Part shown: piece after piece, positions 1 to 8,464 of the stretch
How positions within the stretch are numbered: the first letter of the stretch is position 1
Layout of the letters: each line of letters opens with the position of its first letter
From: an uncultured Clostridia bacterium
Lineage (GTDB): Bacteria; Bacillota; Clostridia; Lachnospirales; Lachnospiraceae
Length of the DNA stretch: 39,914 nt
Assembly (NCBI GenBank): GCA_946629525.1
Contig: CAMOXU010000011.1
Span: 1 to 39,914 of the forward strand
Direction of reading: 5' to 3'
The notes under the pieces: generated by a model
Told to the model about the DNA's origin: nothing
The model's database searches: none
The model's input: only the letters and a program-made list of their open reading frames with translations
Position numbers and translations under genes: made by a program

Positions 1-53
1 AGAGCATCTGCCTTACAAGCAGGGGGTCACAGGTTCGAGCCCTGTACGCCCCA
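1..53 (+). tRNA. tRNA-Val(TAC), 5' end cut by window edge
   Basis: Only the part from the D arm onward is present. The anticodon loop CTTACAA gives anticodon TAC (Val). The T arm (GGTTCGAGCC) and the acceptor 3' strand ACGCCCC follow. No CCA is encoded. It is the first visible gene of a five-tRNA cluster. Confidence 0.93.
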
Positions 54-59
54 CTATAT

Positions 60-132
60 GCCGATGTGGCTCAATTGGCAGAGCAGCTGATTTGTAATCA
101 GCAGGTTAACGGTTCGAGTCCGTTCATCGGCT
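60..132 (+). tRNA. tRNA-Thr(TGT)
   Basis: Acceptor strands GCCGATG (60-66) and CATCGGC (125-131) pair fully. The anticodon stem GCTGA/TCAGC holds loop TTTGTAA, giving anticodon TGT. The T loop is GGTTCGAGTCC. CCA is not encoded. It sits 6 bases after tRNA-Val. Confidence 0.96.
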
Positions 133-145
133 TTTAATATAATAT

Positions 146-227
146 GGATGGGTTCCCGAGTGGCCAAAGGGGACAGACTGTAAATCTGCTGGCGATGCCT
201 TCGAAGGTTCGAATCCTTCCCCATCCA
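146..227 (+). tRNA. tRNA-Tyr(GTA)
   Basis: Acceptor strands GGATGGG (146-152) and CCCATCC (220-226) pair. The anticodon loop CTGTAAA gives GTA. The long variable arm typical of bacterial tRNA-Tyr is present between the anticodon and T stems. CCA is not encoded. Confidence 0.96.
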
Positions 228-242
228 CTTTTAACTTAATAT

Positions 243-316
243 CGCGGGGTGGAGCAGTCTGGAAGCTCGTCGGGCTCATAACCCGAAGGTCATAGGTTCA
301 AATCCTATCCCCGCTA
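243..316 (+). tRNA. Initiator tRNA-fMet(CAT)
   Basis: The anticodon loop CTCATAA gives CAT. Three G:C pairs (GGG/CCC) close the anticodon stem, and position 1 (C) is not Watson-Crick paired with position 72 (T here). Both are initiator hallmarks, so this is called fMet rather than elongator Met. CCA is not encoded. Confidence 0.93.
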
Positions 317-334
317 CTCGCATTTGATGCGCAT

Positions 335-407
335 GCCCAGTTAGCTCAGTTGGTAGAGCAGTGGACTGAAAATCCACGTGTCTCTGGTTCGATTCCGGAA
401 CTGGGCA
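335..407 (+). tRNA. tRNA-Phe(GAA)
   Basis: Acceptor strands GCCCAGT and ACTGGGC pair. The anticodon stem GTGGA/TCCAC holds loop CTGAAAA, giving GAA. It is the last tRNA of the cluster and is followed after 3 bases by the operon terminator. Confidence 0.96.
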
Positions 408-410
408 CGA

Positions 411-442
411 TCGGAAACTCCCAGGAGTTTCCGATTTTTTTT
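411..442 (+). terminator. Rho-independent terminator of the tRNA operon
   Basis: A perfect stem (TCGGAAACTC against GAGTTTCCGA) is followed by a run of eight T. The T run is at the same time the 5' flank of the next hairpin (family 1 element, copy 1). Confidence 0.93.
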
Positions 443-567
443 GTAATAGGAAACTTCGTTTCCTATTACAAAAAAACGCTCCGCGAGGATGCGACTGGTG
501 CGCATCTGAAAGTGCAAGCTGACGCTTGCGCGCACCAGCGCGCAAAGAGCCGCAATGCGGCTCTTTG
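443..567 (+). repeat. Family 1 folded element, copy 1
   Basis: Structure read from the sequence, in order. Hairpin A pairs GTAATAGGAAAC (443-454) with GTTTCCTATTAC (458-469) and is extended by the flanking T and A runs. Hairpin B is CGC-TCC-GCG (477-485), followed by AGGAT. Stem C pairs CTGGTGCGC (495-503) with GCGCACCAG (530-538) and encloses hairpin GCAAGC-TGAC-GCTTGC. Hairpin D pairs CAAAGAGCCGC (543-553) with GCGGCTCTTTG (557-567). The same plan recurs at 15682 and 25797 with different stem sequences. From 568 to 797 there are two small hairpins (GGATTGC-TCC-GCAATCC at 706-722 and one near 735-750), no gene, and no promoter that I trust. Confidence 0.8.
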
Positions 568-797
568 TTCTATCCTGCATGCTCGGTTCTCTCATCGGAG
601 GGTATTGTTTGATCCGCCGGAACCCTTGAAATATAGGGCAAAATACGGTAATCTATTCCTACCATGTACATTTCTTTTTATTATAGTTACATGTTCTGAT
701 AACTCGGATTGCTCCGCAATCCTTTTACAGAGAGCTGCTTACGGCAGCTTCCAATTAGATCTATCTGTTTGGCACAATTTTTACAAGGAGAAAAGCT

Positions 798-3700
798 ATG
801 AAAAAGAAACTGCTAGCAGTTATGCTGTCCGTCCTTATGGCGACAACAACTCTGCCGGAAGCTACTGTCATGGCCGCAGGAATCCAGGAATCTTCAGAAT
901 CGAACGCATCAACGGATTATGAAGACAGCACTGTGACGGAATCTCAGGAATCTTCTTCCGAGTCCGGAACAGATTCTGTCAGTACGGGTTCTGATGAAGA
1001 TTCTGAAAGCAAAGAGGAGAATGATGCCGATCGTTCCGGGCAGCCTTCTGCTGCGGAATCTGCAGAAGCTCCCGCGGATTCAAAGACGAGCAATTCCGAA
1101 TCGAAGGCGGAAGATGCCTCTTCAGATACCTCCGGGACAACAGCCGAGGCAGCTGATCAGGTGAAAGACGGTGTCCTTGAGTACCGGAAGATCTCGCCTT
1201 CCGAAGTGGAGGTCGTGGCGGTGGAGAAGCCGGAGGAGACGGATATCGTTATTCCTTCCGAGGTCACGGACGGTGAGAATAAGTACAGCGTCGTCTCCGT
1301 AAAGAAGGATGCGCTGAGCAATTCCGCAGTTGAATCGCTTCATATTTCTTCGACGGTCAAAACGTTTGAAAGTCAGGAGCTGAAGAACTTAAAGACCATC
1401 ACGGTCGCTGAGGAAAACGAGACCTTCTTCACGAAGGAAGGTGTCCTCTTCTCGCGGGAAAAGATGCCGGAGGGAACTGCGGAGGAAGATCTCCTGTTTG
1501 ATCTCGTCCTCTATCCGGCTGCGTCTGAAGCGAAAAAATATGTTGTTCCGAAGCAGACGGCTGTCATCTATACCGGAGCATTCTTTGAAGCTGCGAATCT
1601 GAAGACTCTTGCTTTCCAGGAAGGGATTAAGGAGATCAGGGAGAAAGCAGTCGTATCTCCTGCAAATACTCTTGAGATCGCATTTGATTTTGATCTTGAG
1701 AAGATCCCCGAAAAGCTCGCCAGACAGGCGTTCTATCTGGATAAGGCAAGCGGGAACAAGATTTATTTCAGAAGTCAGGAAGTCCTTGACGCCGTAAAAG
1801 CCCTTGAGCAGCTTTTTGCGGACAGCCCGCTCATCTATGACGCAGAGGGAGTCCTCCTCTCCGAGTATGCCGATGTGATCGCATATTCCGGCGAGGGCAT
1901 CCCGAAAGAGATCAAAAAGATCATCAATAAAGCCAACGGCGTGGAAGAGGAAGAAGAGGAAGTCGTCGGTGCCGGCCAGGACGCGCAGATCGCGGAAGGA
2001 TACTACAAGATCAGTTCGCTGCTTGACGAGAATCGTCTTCTGAAGATAGATAACGCTACGATCGATGCGGGCGGAAATGTCCAGATCGGCGCGGAGACGG
2101 CGGATACAGCGGATATCTTCAAGGTCACGCCCCTGGGAGACGGTACCTATACGATCACTGCGTTCTGCTCCAATAAGGCTCTGTCTGTGGACGGCAATAC
2201 AGTCAGCAATACGGTGAATATCCTGCAGAGGGAGTACACAGGCGACGACACACAGAAGTGGTTTATCAGAAAAGCGACTACGGCAGGAACCGTCACGATT
2301 GTATCTTTCAAGAATGATAAGTTCGTATTCGACGTGAGCGGAGGTCTGGCCAATGAAGGACAGAATGTCTGGGCGTACAACAGCAATAACTCCAAGGCAC
2401 AGGCATGGAAGTTTACGACTGTTTCGGATCCGACGGAGGGGGCTCCGGCGAACGGCATTTACTTTATTCACAATGTAAGGAACAGCGACAGGGTCGTGGA
2501 TGTCTATATGGGATCCGCAGAGAACTGCGCAAATGTCTGGCTTTATGATTATAACGGAACGCGTGCCCAGCAGTTCTATCTGCGGTCACTCGGATTCGGT
2601 AATCTGTACTCGATCGTGAACGTATACTCCAATAAGTCGCTCGACGCGTATAATAATCAGACGACGAGCGGAACGAATATCTGGCAGTATACGCAGAATA
2701 ATACGAGCGCACAGATGTGGCGTCTCGTAAAGAATTCCGACGGTTCGTACACGATCCTTGGCGCAAGAAGCAACCTGGCCTTCGACCTTTACATGGGCTG
2801 GACGCAGAACGGGACAAATATCTGGCTGTACAGCCAGAACGGCACGGACGCTCAGAAGTGGATGCTCAAGGATGCCGGAGACGTTGCGGGAATGGACGTC
2901 GACGGTGAGGACAAGAACGTTGCAGCCGGCTACTATACGATCGTGCCGGAGAGTGCGGCGTCAAAAAATCTCAATGTCAGCAAGGCATCCCTGAAGGAGA
3001 ATGCCAATATTGAGCTGAACAATACCTTCTACCACGAAGGGGAGACCTTCTATGTGGAGCCGACTGGCGACGGGAAGTATAAGATCACTGCCTACTGCTC
3101 GGGCGGAAAGGCTGTGACAGCAGGATGGGGCGAAGACGCCAATGCCTATGCGAATGTCAAGCAGGCCGAGTATACGGGGGATCCCGCACAGCAGTGGTAT
3201 ATCCGCGTATCCAAGAAGAACAAGGACTATGTGACGATCAGCTCTTCGAGCGAACAGAGCTATGTCCTGAACGCGTCCGGAACTTCGAACGGATCCAATG
3301 TAAATCTGGTCCTTTCGACCGGTGATAAGTCACAGAGATGGAAGCTCGTCCCTGCAGCGGATCCGAACGCGAACGCCCTTGCGGCAGGCACCTATAAGAT
3401 CCGGAACGTAGCCGGGCAGTCCAGAGTTATTTCGGTAGAGGGACGCGTATCCGGGGCAAATGTATATTACTCGGATGAGAACAATGCACGTTCCGAGTTC
3501 TTCTCGGTCGAGCCGGTCGGCTACGGCAGTCTGTATTTTATTAAGAGTGCATCGTCCGGCCTGTCTCTCGACGTCTACGGCGGAAATACCGCATCCGGAA
3601 CGAATGTCTGGGCATATACCCCGAACAATACGGTCGCTCAGATGTGGAGAATCTTGCCTACGGATAAGGGATATGCCGTCATGAGCGCCAATGCGGATCT

Positions 3701-5096
3701 CGCACTGGACCTCTTCAACGGATCCACGGCCAACGGAACGAACATCTGGGTCTATGACCAGAACGGTACGAACGCGCAGAAGTGGATGTTCACGGAGGCG
3801 AAGATGGATGACGCGCTTCCGGTCAATACGAAGGTCATTATCCGCTCGAAGGCGGATACGTCCAAGATGATCGAGGTCAAGGACGGATCAAGCAGCGCGG
3901 GTGCTGCGATTCAGCTGTATGCCGAGCGGCAGAACACATCGCAGGTATTTACGATCGAGAAGTACGGACAGTATTACCGTATCGTGAATATGGCCTCCGG
4001 AAATGTCATCGATATCTATAGCGGTCTGAAGGATGCCAACACCAAGGCATGGTCTTATACGTGGAACGCTTCCTCCGCGCAGCAGTATACGATCGAGTCG
4101 ACCGGTGACGGGGACGGAAGCTTCTATATCAGAAATATCAACAGCTGGCTGTATCTGACCGCGAAGAGCACGAGCAACGGCGCGCAGATCGTTCAGATGG
4201 AAAAATCCGGAAATAACAGACAGAAGTGGTATTTCGATACACCGATCCTCAGAAAGGGCTGGCATAAGGAATCTACCGGTTATAGATATTATGACAGTGC
4301 AGGAAATCTTTTGAGGAATACATTCATCGAGGACGGCAAGTATTATGTGGACGGCGACGGTTTCGCATATACCGGCTGGAAGAAGTACGGATCTTACTAT
4401 TATTACTATAAGGGAAGAGACGGACAGGAGAGGACAGACGCGAGACCGTATCTCACAAGCCTCTTCGGAGCGACGTCGAGGGGAGGTCAGACCTGCCCGA
4501 ACACGAGCTACAGGCTGATCGTCGATAACGCGGCACCCTGTATTGTTACCGTCTACACAAGATATCCGGGAACGGGTGACTGGAACCTTCCGGTATTCTC
4601 ATTCCTGTGCTCACCGGGTTCCGGCGGCAGATATGTCACAGACTACGGCGAGAGACTGACACGGAATAAATACAGGTGGAAGGATCTCATGGGTCCGTCC
4701 TACGGTCAGTATGCAACGGAGCTCCTCGCTTACACTTATCCGGCAGGCTCCAATGGATCCTTCATGGCATGGACGAATAACGGCGAGTATTTCCACTCGG
4801 TAGCCTGCGGATCTGCAAATGACCATAATCTGGATCCGAATGTCTACAACCTTCTCGGAACAAGACAGTCCCACGGATGTGTGCGTCTGTGCGTGCGCTA
4901 TGCGTACTGGCTGTACACGTTCTGCGACAGCAATACGACCTGCTATGTCGGACAGTATCTGGCAAGGCCGATGAATGTCATTCCGCAGCCGATGGCATGG
5001 GATGCAGTGGATCCGACAGATCCTGCCTATACCAATAACTACGGATATACCGATAACGGCGCGACATATCACGCGAACGGGTATTTCCCGTACTGA
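798..5096 (+). CDS. Secreted L,D-transpeptidase with leucine-rich, ricin-like lectin and cell-wall-binding repeats
   Basis: This 1432-residue protein probably forms or edits peptidoglycan cross-links outside the cell. Residues 1-27 are a signal peptide. Residues about 28-115 are a Ser/Glu/Asp-rich linker, and about 125-290 resemble BspA-type leucine-rich repeats. After a glutamate run near 385, about five ricin-type beta-trefoil stretches follow (396-1150), each with repeated AQxW motifs such as AQAWKF, AQMWRL and AQKWMF. Residues 1154-1205 look like glucan/choline-binding repeats (GWHKES, YYVDGDG). The C terminus is a YkuD domain (about 1236-1385) with the catalytic motif SHGCVRL; C1361 is the predicted nucleophile. 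The start is supported by AAGGAG 8 bases upstream. It is monocistronic, and a strong terminator follows. The domain order is confident; the glycan bound by the lectin repeats is unknown. Confidence 0.9.
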   Translation: MKKKLLAVMLSVLMATTTLPEATVMAAGIQESSESNASTDYEDSTVTESQESSSESGTDSVSTGSDEDSESKEENDADRSGQPSAAESAEAPADSKTSNSESKAEDASSDTSGTTAEAADQVKDGVLEYRKISPSEVEVVAVEKPEETDIVIPSEVTDGENKYSVVSVKKDALSNSAVESLHISSTVKTFESQELKNLKTITVAEENETFFTKEGVLFSREKMPEGTAEEDLLFDLVLYPAASEAKKYVVPKQTAVIYTGAFFEAANLKTLAFQEGIKEIREKAVVSPANTLEIAFDFDLEKIPEKLARQAFYLDKASGNKIYFRSQEVLDAVKALEQLFADSPLIYDAEGVLLSEYADVIAYSGEGIPKEIKKIINKANGVEEEEEEVVGAGQDAQIAEGYYKISSLLDENRLLKIDNATIDAGGNVQIGAETADTADIFKVTPLGDGTYTITAFCSNKALSVDGNTVSNTVNILQREYTGDDTQKWFIRKATTAGTVTIVSFKNDKFVFDVSGGLANEGQNVWAYNSNNSKAQAWKFTTVSDPTEGAPANGIYFIHNVRNSDRVVDVYMGSAENCANVWLYDYNGTRAQQFYLRSLGFGNLYSIVNVYSNKSLDAYNNQTTSGTNIWQYTQNNTSAQMWRLVKNSDGSYTILGARSNLAFDLYMGWTQNGTNIWLYSQNGTDAQKWMLKDAGDVAGMDVDGEDKNVAAGYYTIVPESAASKNLNVSKASLKENANIELNNTFYHEGETFYVEPTGDGKYKITAYCSGGKAVTAGWGEDANAYANVKQAEYTGDPAQQWYIRVSKKNKDYVTISSSSEQSYVLNASGTSNGSNVNLVLSTGDKSQRWKLVPAADPNANALAAGTYKIRNVAGQSRVISVEGRVSGANVYYSDENNARSEFFSVEPVGYGSLYFIKSASSGLSLDVYGGNTASGTNVWAYTPNNTVAQMWRILPTDKGYAVMSANADLALDLFNGSTANGTNIWVYDQNGTNAQKWMFTEAKMDDALPVNTKVIIRSKADTSKMIEVKDGSSSAGAAIQLYAERQNTSQVFTIEKYGQYYRIVNMASGNVIDIYSGLKDANTKAWSYTWNASSAQQYTIESTGDGDGSFYIRNINSWLYLTAKSTSNGAQIVQMEKSGNNRQKWYFDTPILRKGWHKESTGYRYYDSAGNLLRNTFIEDGKYYVDGDGFAYTGWKKYGSYYYYYKGRDGQERTDARPYLTSLFGATSRGGQTCPNTSYRLIVDNAAPCIVTVYTRYPGTGDWNLPVFSFLCSPGSGGRYVTDYGERLTRNKYRWKDLMGPSYGQYATELLAYTYPAGSNGSFMAWTNNGEYFHSVACGSANDHNLDPNVYNLLGTRQSHGCVRLCVRYAYWLYTFCDSNTTCYVGQYLARPMNVIPQPMAWDAVDPTDPAYTNNYGYTDNGATYHANGYFPY

Positions 5097-5106
5097 TGCA
5101 TTAAGA

Positions 5107-5158
5107 AAAATGAAAAACACGGGCATCCGGCTTTTACCGGGTGTCCGTGTTTTTCATT
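5107..5158 (+). terminator. Bidirectional terminator after the L,D-transpeptidase gene
   Basis: A near-perfect hairpin runs from AAATGAAAAACACGGGCA to its complement ending CCGTGTTTTTCATTT, with a short CTTTTA loop. The A- and T-rich ends allow it to work on both strands, so it could also stop transcripts of the minus-strand xylosidase gene. Confidence 0.88.
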
Positions 5159-5206
5159 TGCACTCTGAGCGGAAGAAGCGCTGAGACGTACTTGTAATAA
5201 ATACTA

Positions 5207-5305
5207 ACGTGACTCCTGAAATCGTGGCTGAATATATTGACGTGACTCCTGTAATCGTGGCTGAATATATTGACGTGAATCCTGAAGTCATATCTGATTA
5301 TATTA
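5207..5305. repeat. 33-bp tandem repeat, three units
   Basis: Units start at 5207, 5240 and 5273 with the phrase ACGTGACTCCTG (third unit ACGTGAATCCTG), followed by a TCGTGGCTGAATATATTG-like half that is degenerate in the third unit. It lies between two convergent genes. No ribosome binding site or credible reading frame goes with it. Confidence 0.85.
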
Positions 5306-5338
5306 CAGGGCCGGGATAAATCCCTCCGGGTCCTGATC

Positions 5339-7591
5339 TTACGCGAACGGACCTGCCTTTATGGATCCATTCCGTTTCTCTCCGTCACAGGAGATGTCAA
5401 ACAGGATGTCTGTGCCGTCCGGTGCCTCGAAGCGCTGCTCCGGTTCGAAAGCCATGCCGAGCGTCTCTGTGGAGACGAACTCCTCCGAGACGACAGGAAG
5501 AAATTCGCGGAGGTTTGTAGAAAGCTGCCAGTCATTGCTCCCAGGCTCTGTTTCCCTGACATCGAGACGGATCGTATGCTCGTTGTCCACATACGCGTCC
5601 TCTTCCTTTTCCCAGACCCGGGCCCCGTTGAAGTAGGCATTGCCGTGCATCCACACGGGCAGATGCTTATAGTAGCGGTCTGTGGTCTTTGAACCGTGCC
5701 CGCAGTAGCCATCAAAGGAATGATTCCACTCTTCAAAGGTCTCATATCCGTCGTAGACATGGGTTCCGACCGTTGCGCACCGGTCATCCCACATATTTTT
5801 TATGCCGGCGTGCGACGCTTCCTCCTCCCTGAGCAGCGGATGGACAGGCTGGCTCACGAACGCATTGTTGTAGAAGCGCACATCACCGTGGAGGAATGTC
5901 ATAAAACCGGCGACAAGGGTTTCATGCGGTACGTGGTAAGGCGTGTAGCGCGGAGACGGAATGTCCGGCACGCCGTTGTCCGTACCGATCCCCACACTGA
6001 CGATACTGCCGCCGATGAGATTGTGCACAAATGCTCCTCCCTGGGCGGCGAATTTGATTGCCCGGGTCGAGAGCAGGAGATTGTTGTCGATCAGGGTAGG
6101 TCCGTGGGATACCTCGACGAAGATATCTTCCCCAAGCCCTGATAATAAAGAATTCTTTTCCTCTGCGGTATATTGCATTCTTTCCTTTATAAGAGACTTT
6201 TTGCTGTTCGCGTCGGAACACATTTCCTCCTTTACCAAAGGATGTTTGGTGTTCGCGTCGGAACACATTTCCTCCTTTACCAAAGGATGTTTGGTGTTCA
6301 CGTCGGAACACATTTCCTCCTTTACCAAAGGATGTTTGCTGTTCGCGTCGGAATACATGCCGCCATTTATCAGGGGCTGCTTGTCTTCGCTCATACGGGC
6401 AGCCTTCTCCTGCAGATTCGGCAGGGTATTGTGGTGCATGAAATTCTGCGTGACCCGCGTTCCCTGCGCCTGCCAGTCAAGCCAGATTCCTCTGGTGCAG
6501 TGATGGATATGATTCTTACGGAAAGTGCAGTCGATCGCCGCATGCATCTTGATGCCGCCAATCTCGGCTCCCGCAAGATTCTGCTTATTGTTGATGTGAT
6601 GGATGTGATTCTCCTCGATCACGGAGAAAGCTCCGCCCAGGTGTCCGACGATCCCCGTCTGTCCGCAGTCGTGTATATTGCATCTGCGAACGATGTGCGA
6701 GCCGACGGCCTCCTTGCTCCAGCCTTCATTTACCGCCTGCATGATGCAGTCACGCTCGGTCTGGGTCCCGTCCTTGTATTTCCATTTGAGCCATTTGTTG
6801 TCATTTTCCGGCTGCAGATACTTGCCCAGAGAGATGCCCGAGCACTTTGCCTCGTAGATCTCGCAGTCCTCGATGATCCAGCCCTTCGACCAGTGCGGAC
6901 CGATCATGCCCTCCTGGTAAGCGGTGGGCGGAGCCCATTGCGGGCAGGCCTTGCAGACCGTGAAGCCGGAAAATGTGATATAGCCGATCTGCTCCTCCTT
7001 CGGATAGAAGCAGTGAGGCCGGACGGTGATCTCAACATTTTCCTCGTTCGGATCCTTCTCATGGAAATTGGCAAGGAACACGGTCTCGTTCGTCTGTGCA
7101 TCCTGCCGGCAGGCCCAGGTATAGACGGAAAAATCCGGATTCCAGGAGGCCAGGGAGACTTCGGGATGGCGGACCTTTTCGGGGTCCTGTACTTCGTACA
7201 TGGATCTGTCATTCAGGAAGACATCCCCGAGATGCTGGGTAAGCAATCCGTTGAACCAGTCACCGCTGACCAGGGATGTATAGGGATTGAAGTCCCCGAA
7301 AACCGTGTTGGAGACGCGCACCGTCCAGACACCGCCTCCCTCGGATGTCCAGTTCCCGACCGGCATGGCGCCGGTGATGACAGCGGCGAGCGGACTGGAG
7401 GATCGATAGGTGATGCGGGCATCCGGACGACCGGCATGCTTTGGACTCACGTCCTCGCGGTAGATGCCGGGCAGGACGATGACCTCATCGCCGGGCAGGG
7501 CGAGGTCGGCTGCCGACTGGATAGTGGAAAACGGGTTTTCCTTCGTGCCGTCACCCGGGGCGGCGGCAGAAGCGTTTACATAGTAGATCAT
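5339..7591 (-). CDS. GH120-type beta-xylosidase, cytoplasmic, with internal 15-residue repeats
   Basis: The 750-residue protein is a right-handed beta-helix glycosidase expected to release xylose from xylo-oligosaccharides. Hallmarks recalled for GH120 are present: FGDFNPY, HLGDVFLND, APPTAYQ then GLIGPHWSKGWIIED, GHLGGAFS, LDWQAQGTR and FVEVSHGP. By analogy with Thermoanaerobacterium XylC (Asp382, Glu405), D372 and E493 should be the catalytic pair. They lie 121 residues apart instead of 23. The extra stretch is built of 15-residue repeats (MCSDANTKHPLVKEE type), three of them near-identical in DNA. There is no signal peptide. AAGGAG lies 8 bases before the ATG, and an extended -10 box lies about 40 bases upstream. 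The gene stands alone on this strand behind the basic-protein gene. The family call is firm; activity with the insertion is not certain. Confidence 0.87.
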   Translation of the reverse strand: MIYYVNASAAAPGDGTKENPFSTIQSAADLALPGDEVIVLPGIYREDVSPKHAGRPDARITYRSSSPLAAVITGAMPVGNWTSEGGGVWTVRVSNTVFGDFNPYTSLVSGDWFNGLLTQHLGDVFLNDRSMYEVQDPEKVRHPEVSLASWNPDFSVYTWACRQDAQTNETVFLANFHEKDPNEENVEITVRPHCFYPKEEQIGYITFSGFTVCKACPQWAPPTAYQEGMIGPHWSKGWIIEDCEIYEAKCSGISLGKYLQPENDNKWLKWKYKDGTQTERDCIMQAVNEGWSKEAVGSHIVRRCNIHDCGQTGIVGHLGGAFSVIEENHIHHINNKQNLAGAEIGGIKMHAAIDCTFRKNHIHHCTRGIWLDWQAQGTRVTQNFMHHNTLPNLQEKAARMSEDKQPLINGGMYSDANSKHPLVKEEMCSDVNTKHPLVKEEMCSDANTKHPLVKEEMCSDANSKKSLIKERMQYTAEEKNSLLSGLGEDIFVEVSHGPTLIDNNLLLSTRAIKFAAQGGAFVHNLIGGSIVSVGIGTDNGVPDIPSPRYTPYHVPHETLVAGFMTFLHGDVRFYNNAFVSQPVHPLLREEEASHAGIKNMWDDRCATVGTHVYDGYETFEEWNHSFDGYCGHGSKTTDRYYKHLPVWMHGNAYFNGARVWEKEEDAYVDNEHTIRLDVRETEPGSNDWQLSTNLREFLPVVSEEFVSTETLGMAFEPEQRFEAPDGTDILFDISCDGEKRNGSIKAGPFA
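6206..6350. repeat. In-frame 45-bp tandem repeats inside the GH120 gene
   Basis: Unit starts lie at 6206, 6251, 6296 and 6341, exactly 45 bp apart. That gives three complete near-identical units and the beginning of a fourth. Each encodes 15 residues of the form MCSDxNxKHPLVKEE. Weaker protein-level repeats flank the array, which indicates an old repeat with recent re-expansion. The period is a multiple of three, so copy-number change keeps the frame. Confidence 0.95.
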
Positions 7592-7632
7592 CTGTATCTC
7601 CTTCTTTGCGAGATCTGGGTGCTTTGCTTTTA

Positions 7633-7641
7633 ATTATAGCA
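7633..7641 (-). promoter_or_regulatory. Extended -10 promoter for the GH120 gene
   Basis: The minus strand reads TGCTATAAT, an extended -10 (TGN then TATAAT). There is no good -35, and the position where one would lie falls inside the upstream terminator stem. The start of transcription would be about 35 bases before the ATG at 7591. Confidence 0.6.
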
Positions 7642-7644
7642 TAA

Positions 7645-7688
7645 AGAAAAAGGACCGCAGAAAGTGGAATCCTTTCTGCGGCCCTTTT
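7645..7688 (-). terminator. Terminator of the basic DUF6465-like gene
   Basis: On the minus strand the stem AAAAGGGCCGCAGAAAG pairs with CTTTCTGCGGTCCTTTT, with one G/T position and a 7-base loop, followed by a T-rich tail. It separates the basic-protein gene from the GH120 gene. Confidence 0.88.
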
Positions 7689-7794
7689 CAAACGCTTGGA
7701 CATTGGTGGGCAGCTTGTGCCCGGAAAATACAGATTGTCAGCAGATAAACTGCACTGCTGTCTTTTGACAGCAGTCCGTGATCTGCGTCAGAGA

Positions 7795-8205
7795 TTAAAG
7801 CTCGATGCGGAAATCTGCAGAGCCTTCGCCGTTTACGACATAGTAAGCAGCGTTCTCTTCCGGCTTTACGTAGATGTCAAGAGTCTTGATCTCAGCATCT
7901 GCGTTGATTGCCTTGTAAGCAGCCTCAGCCTTTGCAGCGATGTCTGTGATGACAGCCTGCTTGCCTGCGAATTCAACTGTGAGTGTGACGTCAGCAGCTT
8001 TCTTTGTGACTTTCTGTGCAGTCTTCTTTACAGCGGCCTTTGTCTCAGCTGTCTTCTTAGCAGCTGCAGTCTTTACTTCCTCGACTGTCTCCATGACAGC
8101 TTCCTTTACCTCAGCGGCCTTCTCAGCAGCTTTTGCAGTTGTCTTTGCAGCGGTCGTCTTTGCAGCAGTCGTCTTCTTTGCTGTGGTTGTCTTTCTGGTT
8201 GCCAT
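7795..8205 (-). CDS. Lysine/alanine-rich, histone-H1-like protein with DUF6465-like C-terminal domain
   Basis: The first ~75 of 136 residues are Lys/Ala/Thr repeats (KTTAAKTTAAKTTAK, AAAKKTAETKAA) like histone H1 tails. A compact domain follows, with VTLTVEFAGKQAVITDIA and KTLDIYVKPEENAAYYVVNG, which I recall as DUF6465 of Lachnospiraceae. A nucleic-acid-binding role is an inference from the basic tail only. The start at MATRK is chosen because AGGAGG lies 9 bases upstream; a longer frame upstream lacks a ribosome binding site. It is driven by a consensus promoter some 250 bases away. The tail is low in complexity and its length may vary among strains. Confidence 0.82.
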   Translation of the reverse strand: MATRKTTTAKKTTAAKTTAAKTTAKAAEKAAEVKEAVMETVEEVKTAAAKKTAETKAAVKKTAQKVTKKAADVTLTVEFAGKQAVITDIAAKAEAAYKAINADAEIKTLDIYVKPEENAAYYVVNGEGSADFRIEL

Positions 8206-8464
8206 GATACTTTTCCTCCTCAAAAAATGAATGATATCTGTTTTCTCTTCCGCACAAAATGTATCCATCGGCAGGTGCCGTGCAGTGAGCTGCGGGATGG
8301 AACGGATCCATCGTCACAGAGTCGCTGTTCTTCGCTGTGTTTTTCATATTCTGCGAAGGCATTGTGCGGAGTAAATGGTATTTGCATCGTTGTCGCAGGC
8401 TTTCAAAAACAGGTTTTAATGTGTTTTTTTGAGCCATTTGTTGTCATATTTTCTGACGGTGTGG

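Noticed and set aside
771-787. TGGCAC-N5-TTACA resembling a sigma-54 promoter before the L,D-transpeptidase gene
   Set aside because: The -12 element lacks the GC, and the start of transcription would fall at the ribosome binding site, leaving no leader.
350-922. Open plus-strand frame of 190 codons across tRNA-Phe and the family 1 element
   Set aside because: It overlaps a tRNA, a terminator and a real gene start, and has no ribosome binding site.
8206-8437. Small minus-strand frame in the leader of the histone-like gene
   Set aside because: No ribosome binding site at its ATG and composition unlike a protein; it runs out of frame into the known gene.
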